From contig NZ_CP034550.1 of assembly GCF_009498035.1 (NCBI RefSeq), forward strand, positions 8,742,001-8,806,000: a DNA stretch of 64,000 nt. The letters are read 5' to 3'. Made by a program: the position numbers and the translations under genes. Every line of letters starts with the position of its first letter. Within the stretch, counting starts at the first letter, position 1. The notes beneath the pieces are model-generated. The model saw only the letters and a list, made by a program, of their open reading frames with translations. It was not told where the DNA came from and ran no database searches. This DNA is from Saccharothrix syringae (GTDB lineage Bacteria; Actinomycetota; Actinomycetes; Mycobacteriales; Pseudonocardiaceae). Shown here one piece after another: positions 1 to 7,501 of this stretch.

Positions 1-1389
1 CGCTTCGCCTCGCCGACCGTGCGGGCGGTGGCCTCGGTGTTCGCGCTGGGCATCGGGTGGCTGTACCTGCTGCCGCAGCTCCAGGGCGCGGGCCTGACCC
101 TGCACACGGTCACGGGCGCGCCGGACTGGGCGGGCGCGCTGGTGGTGGCGGTCGTGGTCACGCTGAACGTGGCCTCCGGCGGGATGCGCAGCGTCACGTT
201 CGTGCAAGCCTTCCAGTACTGGCTCAAGCTGACCGCCATCGCGGTGCCGGTGGTGTTCCTGGTGGTGGCCTGGCACGCGCACGGCGCGCGGGACCTCGGC
301 GGGCCGCGGCTGCCCGAGTTCACCCAGCGCACGACGGTGACCTTCGACAGCGCCACCTCGTTCCGGGTGCCGCTGGCCACGCCGTACGAGGGCGCGGGCG
401 TGGTGGACGGGCGGCGGGTGGACGGCGCCGGCGAGCTGGCCGAGGGCGACCACACCGCGGCCGCCGGGTCGCGGCTGACCTTCCCGGCGGGCTCGGCCGT
501 GCCGCACGTGAGCACGATCCCGGTCAACACCGACGAGACGTGGGCGCTGCCCATGCGCGGCGGCGAGCGGTTCCCGCTGTACGCGGTGTACTCGCTGATC
601 ATCGCCACGTTCCTGGGCACCATGGGCCTGCCGCACGTGATCGTCCGGTTCTACACCAACCCCAACGGGCGCGCGGCGCGGCGGACCACGCTGATCGTGC
701 TGGCGCTGCTGGGCGTGTTCTACCTGGTGCCGCCGATCTACGGGGCGCTGGGCCGGCTCTACACGCCGGAGCTGCTGATGACCGGCGACACCGACGCGGT
801 GGTGCTGGTGCTGCCCAGCCGGGTCGTCGACGGGCTCGGCGGGCAGCTGCTGGGCGCGCTGGTGGCGGGCGGCGCCTTCGCCGCGTTCCTGTCCACCTCG
901 TCGGGGCTGATGGTGTCGCTGGCGGGCGTGCTGAGCCGGGACGTGCTGCGGTTGCGCGGGGTGCGCGGGTTCCGGTGGGCCACGGTGCCCGCCGTGCTGG
1001 TGCCGCTGGGCATGACGTGGCTGGTGGGCAAGGTGCCGGTGGCGGACATGGTGGGGCTGGCGTTCGCGGTGGCCGCGTCGTCGCTGTGCCCGCTGCTGGT
1101 GCTGGGCATCTGGAGCACCCGGATCAGCACGGTCGGCGCGGTCGCCGGGATGCTCGCGGGCGGGGTGCCCGCGCTGGTCGCGGGCATGGTGACGATCAGC
1201 GGCAGCGGCGGCGCGTGGTACGACGTGTTCCTGGCCAGGCCCGCCGCGTGGACCGTGCCGCTGGGGTTCGTCGTGATGTACGCGGTGTCGCTGCTGACGC
1301 CGCGCAGGGTGCCGCCGGGGGTGAACCACGTGATGGTGCGCTTGCACGCGCCGGAGAACCTGGGCCTGCGCAGCCAGGACCGCTTGTGA
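1..1389 (+). CDS. Sodium/solute symporter (ActP/acetate-permease-like), 5' end outside window
   Basis: Membrane protein of the sodium:solute symporter family, probably carrying a short carboxylate into the cell. The reading frame is open from base 1, so the N-terminus lies upstream; 462 codons are visible. At least eight hydrophobic helices can be seen, including the stretches starting WAGALVVAVVV, AVYSLIIATFLGTMGLPHVI and LIVLALLGVFYLVPPIYG. The segment around TMGLPHVIVRFYTNP is typical of the acetate/monocarboxylate branch. A hydrophilic insertion of about 70 residues (roughly residues 105-175) sits between helices. The stop codon overlaps the start of the sensor kinase gene by GTGA. In actinobacteria this symporter type is often encoded beside a LytS/LytTR pair, so an upstream response regulator is likely. 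Substrate is inferred from family only. Confidence 0.85.
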   Translation, partial: RFASPTVRAVASVFALGIGWLYLLPQLQGAGLTLHTVTGAPDWAGALVVAVVVTLNVASGGMRSVTFVQAFQYWLKLTAIAVPVVFLVVAWHAHGARDLGGPRLPEFTQRTTVTFDSATSFRVPLATPYEGAGVVDGRRVDGAGELAEGDHTAAAGSRLTFPAGSAVPHVSTIPVNTDETWALPMRGGERFPLYAVYSLIIATFLGTMGLPHVIVRFYTNPNGRAARRTTLIVLALLGVFYLVPPIYGALGRLYTPELLMTGDTDAVVLVLPSRVVDGLGGQLLGALVAGGAFAAFLSTSSGLMVSLAGVLSRDVLRLRGVRGFRWATVPAVLVPLGMTWLVGKVPVADMVGLAFAVAASSLCPLLVLGIWSTRISTVGAVAGMLAGGVPALVAGMVTISGSGGAWYDVFLARPAAWTVPLGFVVMYAVSLLTPRRVPPGVNHVMVRLHAPENLGLRSQDRL

Positions 1390-2558
1390 CGCCGGTGTGG
1401 ACGGTGGGCGCGGTGCTGCTGGTGGGTGCCGCCGTGGTGATCACGCTCTGGCGGACCTCCCGCGCCCGCAACGACTTCCTCACCAACGAGCAGCGGATCA
1501 CCTTCGAGACGCTGCACACCGCGTGGTCGGCGGCGCCGCCGCTGCGCGCCGGGCTGGTGCCGGAGGCGGCGAAGAAGTCGGTCAGGCACCTGCGCACGCT
1601 GCTGGGCACGCCCGCGCTGGCACTGACCGACGAGACCGAGGTGGTGGCGTGGGAGGGCGCGGGCGCGCACCACGCGGCCGAGGCGATGGACCTGGCCGCG
1701 GAGGTGTTCGCCACCGGCCGCACCAGGGCGTTCGACATCACCTGCTCCACCCCGGACTGCCCGGTGCACACGGCGGTGCTCGCGCCGCTGACCGTGGAGG
1801 GGCGGGTGGTGGGCGTGCTGGCCGCGTACAGCCGGGAGGCGTCGGCGGGGCTGGTGCGGGCCACCAACGAGGTCGCGCGGTGGGCGTCGGGGCAGTTGGA
1901 GCTGGCCGAGCTGGACCGGTCGCGGACGCGGTTGGTGGAGGCGGAGGTGCGGGCGCTGCGGGCGCAGATCTCGCCGCACTTCATCTACAACTCGCTGTCG
2001 GCGATCGCCTCCTACGTGCGCACGGACCCCGAGCGGGCCCGCACGCTGCTGCTGGACTTCGCCGACTTCACCCGGTACTCGTTCCGCCGGGCCGGCGACT
2101 TCACCACGCTGTCGGAGGAGCTGAGGTCGATCGACCAGTACCTGGCGCTGGAGCGGGCGCGGTTCGGCGAGCGGTTGCAGGTGACGCTGCAGATCGCGCC
2201 GGAGGTGCTGCCGGTGACCGTGCCGTTCCTGTGCCTGCAGCCGCTGGTGGAGAACGCGGTGCGGCACGGCATGGAGGGCAAGGTCGGGCCGGGGCGCATC
2301 TCGATCCTGGCGGCGGACGCCGGGGAGGAGGCGCACATCACCATCGAGGACGACGGCATCGGCATGGACCCCGAGGCGCTGCGCCGCACGCTGGCGGGGC
2401 AGGTCGACGAGACGGCGGGCATCGGGCTGGGCAACATCGACGAGCGCCTGCGCCGCTGCTACGGCGACGACTACGGGCTGGTGGTGGAGACCGCGCCGGG
2501 GTTGGGCACGAAGATCAGCGTGCGGGTGCCGAAGTACTCGGCGGGCGTGCACGCCTGA
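1386..2558 (+). CDS. LytS-type sensor histidine kinase
   Basis: A 390-residue signal-transducing kinase. It has one N-terminal membrane helix (about residues 5-22), a GAF-like sensory region (about 40-170), the His_kinase (LytS/YehU) motif QISPHFIYN with phospho-acceptor His198, and an HATPase domain with ENAVRHG, IEDDGIGM and GIGLGN. The GTG start at 1386 was chosen because it overlaps the symporter stop (GTGA) and gives a membrane-anchored N-terminus; the longer open frame upstream is a shadow of the symporter gene. Coupling to the symporter suggests it senses or controls uptake of the same substrate. The cognate LytTR-type regulator is not in the window and is presumed upstream. Confidence 0.9.
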   Translation: MTPVWTVGAVLLVGAAVVITLWRTSRARNDFLTNEQRITFETLHTAWSAAPPLRAGLVPEAAKKSVRHLRTLLGTPALALTDETEVVAWEGAGAHHAAEAMDLAAEVFATGRTRAFDITCSTPDCPVHTAVLAPLTVEGRVVGVLAAYSREASAGLVRATNEVARWASGQLELAELDRSRTRLVEAEVRALRAQISPHFIYNSLSAIASYVRTDPERARTLLLDFADFTRYSFRRAGDFTTLSEELRSIDQYLALERARFGERLQVTLQIAPEVLPVTVPFLCLQPLVENAVRHGMEGKVGPGRISILAADAGEEAHITIEDDGIGMDPEALRRTLAGQVDETAGIGLGNIDERLRRCYGDDYGLVVETAPGLGTKISVRVPKYSAGVHA

Positions 2559-2565
2559 CCTCCGC

Positions 2566-2675
2566 GCGAGTCGAACCGCCGGCCCCGCCGTGTCGAACCT
2601 CCAGGACCCCCGAGTTCGACGTTCGGGGCACGCGGGTTCGACGTTCGGGACCCCGGGTTCGACGTTCGGGGCACG
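2566..2675 (+). repeat. 22-bp phased intergenic repeat array, site A (5 units)
   Basis: Five related units begin at 2566, 2588, 2610, 2632 and 2653, spaced 22, 22, 22 and 21 bp. Their first 11 bases are GCGAGTCGAAC, CCGTGTCGAAC, CCGAGTTCGAC, GCGGGTTCGAC and CCGGGTTCGAC. Each is followed by a tail, often GTTCGGG(G/A). The array fills the gap between the convergent 3' ends of the kinase gene and the methyltransferase remnant. The same unit family recurs at about 20.4-20.67, 33.54 and 63.7-63.95 kb. Function unknown. Confidence 0.8.
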
Positions 2676-2688
2676 CGCACGGCACCGG

Positions 2689-3285
2689 TCATCCGTCCGA
2701 CGTACCCGGGCCGTGCTCCCGGTCCCGCCGGGCGGGGACCGCCTCCACGAAGTGCGCGCCCGGGTTGATCCCGCCGGGCGGGCCGCCGAGCCGGGCCAGC
2801 GCGGTCAGCAGGGCCCGCACCCGCGGCTCGGTGAGGTACGGGGTCAGGCCCTCGACCACGAACAGCACGGCCTCGCGCAGGGCGCGGTCCAGCGGGTCCG
2901 CCGCCAGGTCGACGGGCACGTAGCGGGGACCTCCGGCGGGGGCGCGGCGGCGCTTGTCCGCCTGCGTCGCGGGGTGGTCGACCTCGAAGAACCGGACGCC
3001 GGGCCGGGCGAGCCGCCAGGCGCGGCTGTCGTAACCCGCGACGACGACTTGGCGGACACCGTCGTCAAGCGCGCGCCGCACCGCGTCGTCGTGGCCGAGG
3101 GGCCGGGCCGCGACGAGGGTGAAGGCGCTGTTGCGGCCCCAGCGGGCGAACGGGCGCGGCCGCGGGGCCCGGGCCACCAGCGCCCAGCGCGGGCGCGGCA
3201 TCGCCTCGGCGAGCGGGTCGTCCAGGACACCGGGCCGGCGCGATGTTCTGCGCCGTGGCCGAAGGCGTCGACCGCCGCACTGGAC
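2689..3285 (-). pseudogene. Decayed LCM-type SAM-dependent methyltransferase
   Basis: The minus strand carries recognisable pieces of a class I methyltransferase of the leucine carboxyl methyltransferase (PF04072) type: VLDDPLAEAM, RRALDDGVRQVVVAGYDSRAWRL, VRFFEVDHPATQADKR, PRYVPVDLAADPLDRAL and VVEGLTPYLTEPRVRALL. Compared with the roughly 270-300 residues usual for the family it is short. The glycine motif lacks the expected Gly-Ala before YDSRAW, the C-terminal third after LTALARLG is missing, and the N-terminus appears to continue in another frame (VRRSTPSATAQNIA from about 3280). I therefore read it as a broken gene. The longer open frame up to 3420 would overlap the next small gene and looks non-coding there. 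A shortened active enzyme cannot be excluded. Confidence 0.55.
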
Positions 3286-3353
3286 CGGGGCGGCACAGCC
3301 GCGCGCCCCACCGCCGGGAGTCGGTGCGTTCCCGGGGCGGCGTCTGCCCCGGC

Positions 3354-3605
3354 TCAGGCGACGAGCAGGTCCGCGCCCAGTGCCGCCGACCCCGCGGCGG
3401 TCAGGCACGCGAGGGCCCACTGGCCCGGCCCGACCGGCGCGACCGGCGCGATCAGGCCCGCGCGCACCAGCGACCGGGCGGCGACCGGGTCGCAGAACGG
3501 CAGGTCGTCGACCCGCACGTCGGGTTCGGCGCTACCGGTCAGCTCGACCCGGTTGGCGGCGGTCGCGCGCAGCAGGGCGACCTCGCGTCTGGACAACTCC
3601 GGCAT
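3354..3605 (-). CDS. Small hypothetical protein (83 aa)
   Basis: Starts at ATG 3605 (MPELSRREVALLRATAANRV) and encodes a compact protein with no membrane segment or signal peptide. It resembles small actinobacterial hypotheticals of the form MPEL(T/S)RRELALLRAVA that I recall without a known function. The middle part has alternating helical segments rich in Ala, Leu and Arg, compatible with a small winged-helix-like fold, but no motif proves this. It lies between the degraded methyltransferase and the orphan transposase-domain gene. Confidence rests on coherent codon use and the family-like N-terminus. Confidence 0.55.
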   Translation of the reverse strand: MPELSRREVALLRATAANRVELTGSAEPDVRVDDLPFCDPVAARSLVRAGLIAPVAPVGPGQWALACLTAAGSAALGADLLVA

Positions 3606-3704
3606 CTTCAGCCACCTCCACCAGGAACAACGGCCCCGCGGGCGCCTCCGGTCCACCCGTGGGACGCCCGCGCGGCGGCCGCCGTTCCCCTTTGCTCCGA
3701 GCGA

Positions 3705-4280
3705 TCAACCCGCGGCCCTGGCGCCGCGCCGTTCCGCGGCGTCCAGGACCAGCCGCAGCCACTCCGCGTCGTCCAGCGCGCCGTCCACCGCGACGCGCCG
3801 CAGCCGCAGCCACAGGCCCGCCTCGGTCCACTCCTGGAACCGCCGGTGCACGGTCGGCACCGTGACGCCGAACGTGGCGGGCAGGTGCCGCCACGCGCAG
3901 CCGCTGGTGAGCACGAACACGATCGCGGTGAAGATCGCGCGGTCCGACACCCGGCCCCGGCCACCGCCCTGGCGGCGGACCTTGGCGGGCGGGATGAGCG
4001 GTTCCACCGCCGCCCACAGCGACGGCGGCACCAGGCGCACGGCCAGTTGCTCGATCACGTCGGCGTGCGGGGGGCGGGGTGGTGCTTCGGGCGCCCGGCG
4101 CACCCACGGCTCCTGCCTCTGGGCGTCGCCGCGCTGGCGGGCGCGCAGCAACGTGGCCAGGGCGGCGTCGTCGGCGCGTCGCGGCGCGACCGCGGGGTGC
4201 GCGTGCTGCTGCACCTGTCGGGCGATCTCCGCGCCCACCGTTCGGCCGAACGGCTGCACGGGACGTACTTGGTTGGTCAT
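3705..4280 (-). CDS. Transposase-domain (DUF4096, IS5-type N-terminal) protein, possibly domesticated or truncated
   Basis: A 191-residue protein. Its C-terminal half (about residues 80-190) matches the insertion-element DUF4096 domain: LWAAVEPLIPPAKVRRQGGGRGRVSD, AIVFVLTSGCAWRHLP and TVHRRFQEWTEAGLW. The DDE catalytic domain that follows in complete IS5-type transposases is absent, and instead the protein ends at ERRGARAAG. The first 80 residues (MTNQVRPVQPFGRTVG onward) are unrelated and Arg/Ala-rich. ATG 4280 was chosen because a GGAGG ribosome-binding site precedes it closely. No terminal inverted repeats or target duplication were seen around it, so it is not an intact element. It is either a remnant or a host-recruited DNA-binding domain. 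Confidence 0.65.
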   Translation of the reverse strand: MTNQVRPVQPFGRTVGAEIARQVQQHAHPAVAPRRADDAALATLLRARQRGDAQRQEPWVRRAPEAPPRPPHADVIEQLAVRLVPPSLWAAVEPLIPPAKVRRQGGGRGRVSDRAIFTAIVFVLTSGCAWRHLPATFGVTVPTVHRRFQEWTEAGLWLRLRRVAVDGALDDAEWLRLVLDAAERRGARAAG

Positions 4281-4474
4281 CGGGTCCTCCGCCCAGGACG
4301 TCGTGATACCCATCACGCTAGGAACACCCGGGCCTACTGGTAAGACGACGCGCGACGAACGGGAGCGGTGCAGCGTCACGCGGCCACCCGGACGCCGCTG
4401 AACGGCCCGCGACGCGCGACGAGCGGATGAGCGGTCACTCCCCGAGCCGGGCGGGCGGCGATACCCTCGGGGAC

Positions 4475-5320
4475 GTGACCACGCCGCCCCGACTGCTCGC
4501 CACCAGCGACCTGCACGTCACCTACCAACAGAACCGGGACTTCGTCGACGCGATCCGGCCGCCCTCGCCCGACGACTGGCTGATCGTCGCGGGCGACGTG
4601 GCGGAGAAGTTCGACGACGTGGAGTGGGCGCTGGGCCTGCTGCGCCGCCGGTTCGCGCGGGTGGTCTGGTCGCCGGGCAACCACGAGCTGTGGACGACGA
4701 AGGACGACCCGGTGCAGGCCCGCGGCGAGGTGCGCTACAAGCAGCTCGTCGAGCTGTGCCGCAGCCTCGACGTGCTCACCCCCGAGGACGAGTTCGCGGT
4801 GTTCGAGGGGCAGGGCGGGCCGGTCGCGGTGGCGCCGCTGTTCACCCTCTACGACTACACGTTCCGGCCCGCGGGCACGACGGACAAGGCCACCGCGCTG
4901 GCCGCGGCCCAGGAGGCCGGCGTCGTGTGCACCGACGAGTACTTCCTGCACCCGGACCCGTACCCGAGCCGGGAGGCGTGGTCCGCCGCGCGGGTGGCGG
5001 AGAGCGAGCGGCGGCTGTCGGCCGTCGACCCGTCGCTGCGCACGGTGCTCATCAACCACTGGCCGCTCGTGCGGGATCCCACGTTCGTGTTGCGTTATCC
5101 CGAATTCGCGCTGTGGTGCGGCACGGAGCGCACCGCGGACTGGCACCTGCGGTTCCGGGCGGCCGTCGCGGTGTACGGCCACCTGCACATCCCGCGCACC
5201 ATCCGCAAGGACGGCGTGCGGTTCGACGAGGTGTCGCTGGGCTACCCGCGGGAGTGGCAGCCGCGGGGCTGGACCGGCGCGCCGCTGCTGGACGTGCTGC
5301 GCGAGGGGGACGCCCGGTGA
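4475..5320 (+). CDS. Metallophosphoesterase
   Basis: Calcineurin-like phosphoesterase, 281 residues. The metal-binding blocks occur in order: LLATSDLHVTY (D-x-H), VAGDVAE (GD), WSPGNHELW (GNHE), INHWPL and YGHLHI (GHxH). It should hydrolyse a phospho-mono- or diester using two metal ions in the cytosol; the substrate is unknown. The GTG at 4475 directly precedes TTPPRLLATSD; the open frame extends to 4427 but that part lacks family similarity. Its stop overlaps the phosphopantetheinyl transferase start by GTGA. The same pairing is known from other actinomycetes, which suggests a coupled role, for instance removing or recycling a pantetheine-type phosphate. That role is inference. Confidence 0.88.
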   Translation: MTTPPRLLATSDLHVTYQQNRDFVDAIRPPSPDDWLIVAGDVAEKFDDVEWALGLLRRRFARVVWSPGNHELWTTKDDPVQARGEVRYKQLVELCRSLDVLTPEDEFAVFEGQGGPVAVAPLFTLYDYTFRPAGTTDKATALAAAQEAGVVCTDEYFLHPDPYPSREAWSAARVAESERRLSAVDPSLRTVLINHWPLVRDPTFVLRYPEFALWCGTERTADWHLRFRAAVAVYGHLHIPRTIRKDGVRFDEVSLGYPREWQPRGWTGAPLLDVLREGDAR

Positions 5321-5976
5321 TCACCGACCTGCTGCCGCCGCCGGTCTCGGCGGTCGACTCGTTCGGCGACCCCGACGGGGCGGTGCTGTTCCCCGAGGAG
5401 GAGGAGCACGTCGCCAAGGCGGTGGACAAGAGGCGCCGCGAGTTCACCACCGGGCGGCACTGCGCGCGCACCGCGCTGGCCGCGCTCGGCTTCCCGCCCG
5501 CGCCGCTGCTGCCCGGCCCCAAGCGCGAACCCCTGTGGCCCGCGGGCGTGGTCGGCAGCATCACGCACTGCCAGGGCTACCGGGCGGCGGCCGTGGGGCT
5601 GGTGGGGCAGGTGCGCACGATCGGGATCGACGCCGAGCCGAACGAGCCCACCCCGGACGGGGTGCTGGAGGCCATCGCCGTGCCCGGCGAGCTGGCCCGG
5701 ATGCCCGCGCTGCGGGCGGCCGGCGACAAGGTCGCGTGGGACCGGCTGCTGTTCAGCGCGAAGGAGACGGTCTACAAGGCGTGGTACCCGCTGGCGCGCC
5801 GGTGGCTGGGGTTCGAGGACGCGGAGGTGACCCTCAACCCGGACGACGGCACGTTCAGCGCCCGCATCCTGGTGGAGCCGCCGGTCGTGGACGGGTTCAC
5901 CCTCGACGGGTTCACCGGCCGGTGGCTGGCGCGGGAGGGGTTTGTGGTGACCGCCATCGCGGTACCCGCGCGCTGA
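5317..5976 (+). CDS. 4'-phosphopantetheinyl transferase (EntD/Svp type)
   Basis: A 219-residue enzyme that transfers phosphopantetheine from CoA to a conserved serine of carrier proteins in polyketide, non-ribosomal peptide or siderophore synthesis. Signature blocks are GSITHCQGYRAAAVG (about residues 80-94), the Mg-binding GIDAEP with Asp105 and Glu107, and WDRLLFSAKETVYKAW with Glu150 and Lys154. These place it in the broad-specificity EntD/Svp group rather than AcpS. Start GTG 5317 overlaps the phosphoesterase stop. No carrier-protein megasynthase lies in this window, so it probably serves clusters elsewhere in the genome. Confidence 0.92.
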   Translation: MITDLLPPPVSAVDSFGDPDGAVLFPEEEEHVAKAVDKRRREFTTGRHCARTALAALGFPPAPLLPGPKREPLWPAGVVGSITHCQGYRAAAVGLVGQVRTIGIDAEPNEPTPDGVLEAIAVPGELARMPALRAAGDKVAWDRLLFSAKETVYKAWYPLARRWLGFEDAEVTLNPDDGTFSARILVEPPVVDGFTLDGFTGRWLAREGFVVTAIAVPAR

Positions 5977-5997
5977 CCCACCGCTTGGAGGCACGGC

Positions 5998-7476
5998 ATG
6001 GGCGACGAGGTCGCACGGCACGAGTTCACCCGCGAGGACCGCACCCGCTACCGCACGAAGGTGCGCCGCTGCCTCGACGTGTTCGCCCGCATGCTGCGCG
6101 AGTCGCGGTTCGAGCTGGACCGGCCCATGACCGGGCTGGAGATCGAGCTGAACCTGGTCGACGACGTCGGCGACCCGGCCATGCGCAACGCCGAGGCGCT
6201 GGAGGCCATCTGCGACCCGGACTTCGTCACCGAGCTCGGCCAGTGGAACGTGGAGATCAACGTCGCGCCGCGGCAGCTGACCTCCGGCGGGCTGGCCGAG
6301 TTCGAGAAGGTGGTGCGGGACTCCCTCAACGAGGCCGACCGCAAGGCCCGCGGCGCGGACGCGCACATGGTGATGGTCGGCATCCTGCCGACGCTCCAGG
6401 CCAGGCACATGGGCGCCGAGGCGCTGTCGGGCAACCCCCGGTACGCGCTGCTCAACGAGCAGGTGCTGGCCGCGCGCGGCGAGGACCTGCACATCGCCGT
6501 CGACGGCGTCGAGCGGTTGCAGATGACGGCCGACTCGATCGTGCCCGAGGCGGCGTGCACGTCCACCCAGTTCCACCTCCAGGTGTCGCCGGACGCGTTC
6601 GCGTCGTACTGGAACGCGGCGCAGGCGATCGCGGGCGTGCAGGTGGCCGTGGGCGCGAACTCGCCCTTTTTACTGGGCAAGGAGCTGTGGCGGGAGACGC
6701 GGATCGCGCTGTTCCAGCAGGCCACGGACACGCGCAGCGACGAGCTGAAGGAGCAGGGCGTCCGGCCGCGGGTGTGGTTCGGGGAGCGGTGGATCACGTC
6801 GATCTTCGACCTGTTCGAGGAGAACGTGCGCTACTTCCCGGCGCTGCTGCCGATCTGCGACCCCGAGGACCCGCTGCAGGTGCTGGAGCGCGGCGACACG
6901 CCGTCGCTGGCCGAGCTGCGCCTGCACAACGGCACCATCTACCGGTGGAACCGCCCGGTGTACGACGTGGTGCGGGACAAGCCGCACCTGCGGGTGGAGA
7001 ACCGGACGCTGCCCGCCGGGCCGACCGTGGTGGACACGCTGGCGAACGCGGCGTTCTACTACGGGCTGGTGCGGACGCTGGCCGAGGAGGAGCGGCCGCT
7101 GTGGTCGCAGATGTCGTTCAGCGCGGCGGAGGAGAACTTCCTGGCCGGCGCGCGCAACGGCATCGACGCGCAGGTGTACTGGCCGGGCCTGGGCACGGTC
7201 CCGGCGGCGGAGCTGGTGCTGCGCAGGCTGCTGCCGATGGCGCACGAGGGCCTGGTCAAGCTGAAGGTGGACCCCCAGGACCGCGACCGCCTGCTGGGCA
7301 TCGTGGAGCAGCGGTGCCTGACCGGCGTGAACGGCGCGACGTGGCAGGCGCGGGTGTTCCACCGGCACTACGACCACACGGCGCTGGACCGGCCCGAGGC
7401 GTTGCGCCGGATGCTGCGCACCTACCGGGACCTGATGCACTCCAACGAGCCGGTGCACACCTGGCCGGTGTCGTAG
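5998..7476 (+). CDS. Glutamate-cysteine ligase family (GCS2-type) carboxylate-amine ligase
   Basis: A 492-residue cytosolic protein of the GCS2/YbdK ATP-grasp-like superfamily. Characteristic segments are MTGLEIELNLVD near residue 45, ELGQWNVEINVAPRQL, TSTQFHLQVSP, GANSPFLLGKELWRETRIAL and LRVENRTLPAGPTVVDT. These enzymes couple a carboxylate to an amine with ATP; whether cysteine is the acceptor here is not shown. The ATG at 5998 follows a good GGAGG site. The gene sits 21 bp after the PPTase gene on the same strand and may be co-transcribed. It is longer than the roughly 370-residue YbdK proteins, matching a distinct actinobacterial subgroup. Confidence 0.82.
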   Translation: MGDEVARHEFTREDRTRYRTKVRRCLDVFARMLRESRFELDRPMTGLEIELNLVDDVGDPAMRNAEALEAICDPDFVTELGQWNVEINVAPRQLTSGGLAEFEKVVRDSLNEADRKARGADAHMVMVGILPTLQARHMGAEALSGNPRYALLNEQVLAARGEDLHIAVDGVERLQMTADSIVPEAACTSTQFHLQVSPDAFASYWNAAQAIAGVQVAVGANSPFLLGKELWRETRIALFQQATDTRSDELKEQGVRPRVWFGERWITSIFDLFEENVRYFPALLPICDPEDPLQVLERGDTPSLAELRLHNGTIYRWNRPVYDVVRDKPHLRVENRTLPAGPTVVDTLANAAFYYGLVRTLAEEERPLWSQMSFSAAEENFLAGARNGIDAQVYWPGLGTVPAAELVLRRLLPMAHEGLVKLKVDPQDRDRLLGIVEQRCLTGVNGATWQARVFHRHYDHTALDRPEALRRMLRTYRDLMHSNEPVHTWPVS

Positions 7477-7501
7477 CGGGCCGCGTCCGGCGGTGGGGCG
7501 C

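Noticed and set aside
3705..4280. Complete insertion sequence
   Set aside because: Only the N-terminal transposase domain is present. No DDE domain, terminal inverted repeats or target-site duplication could be found around it.
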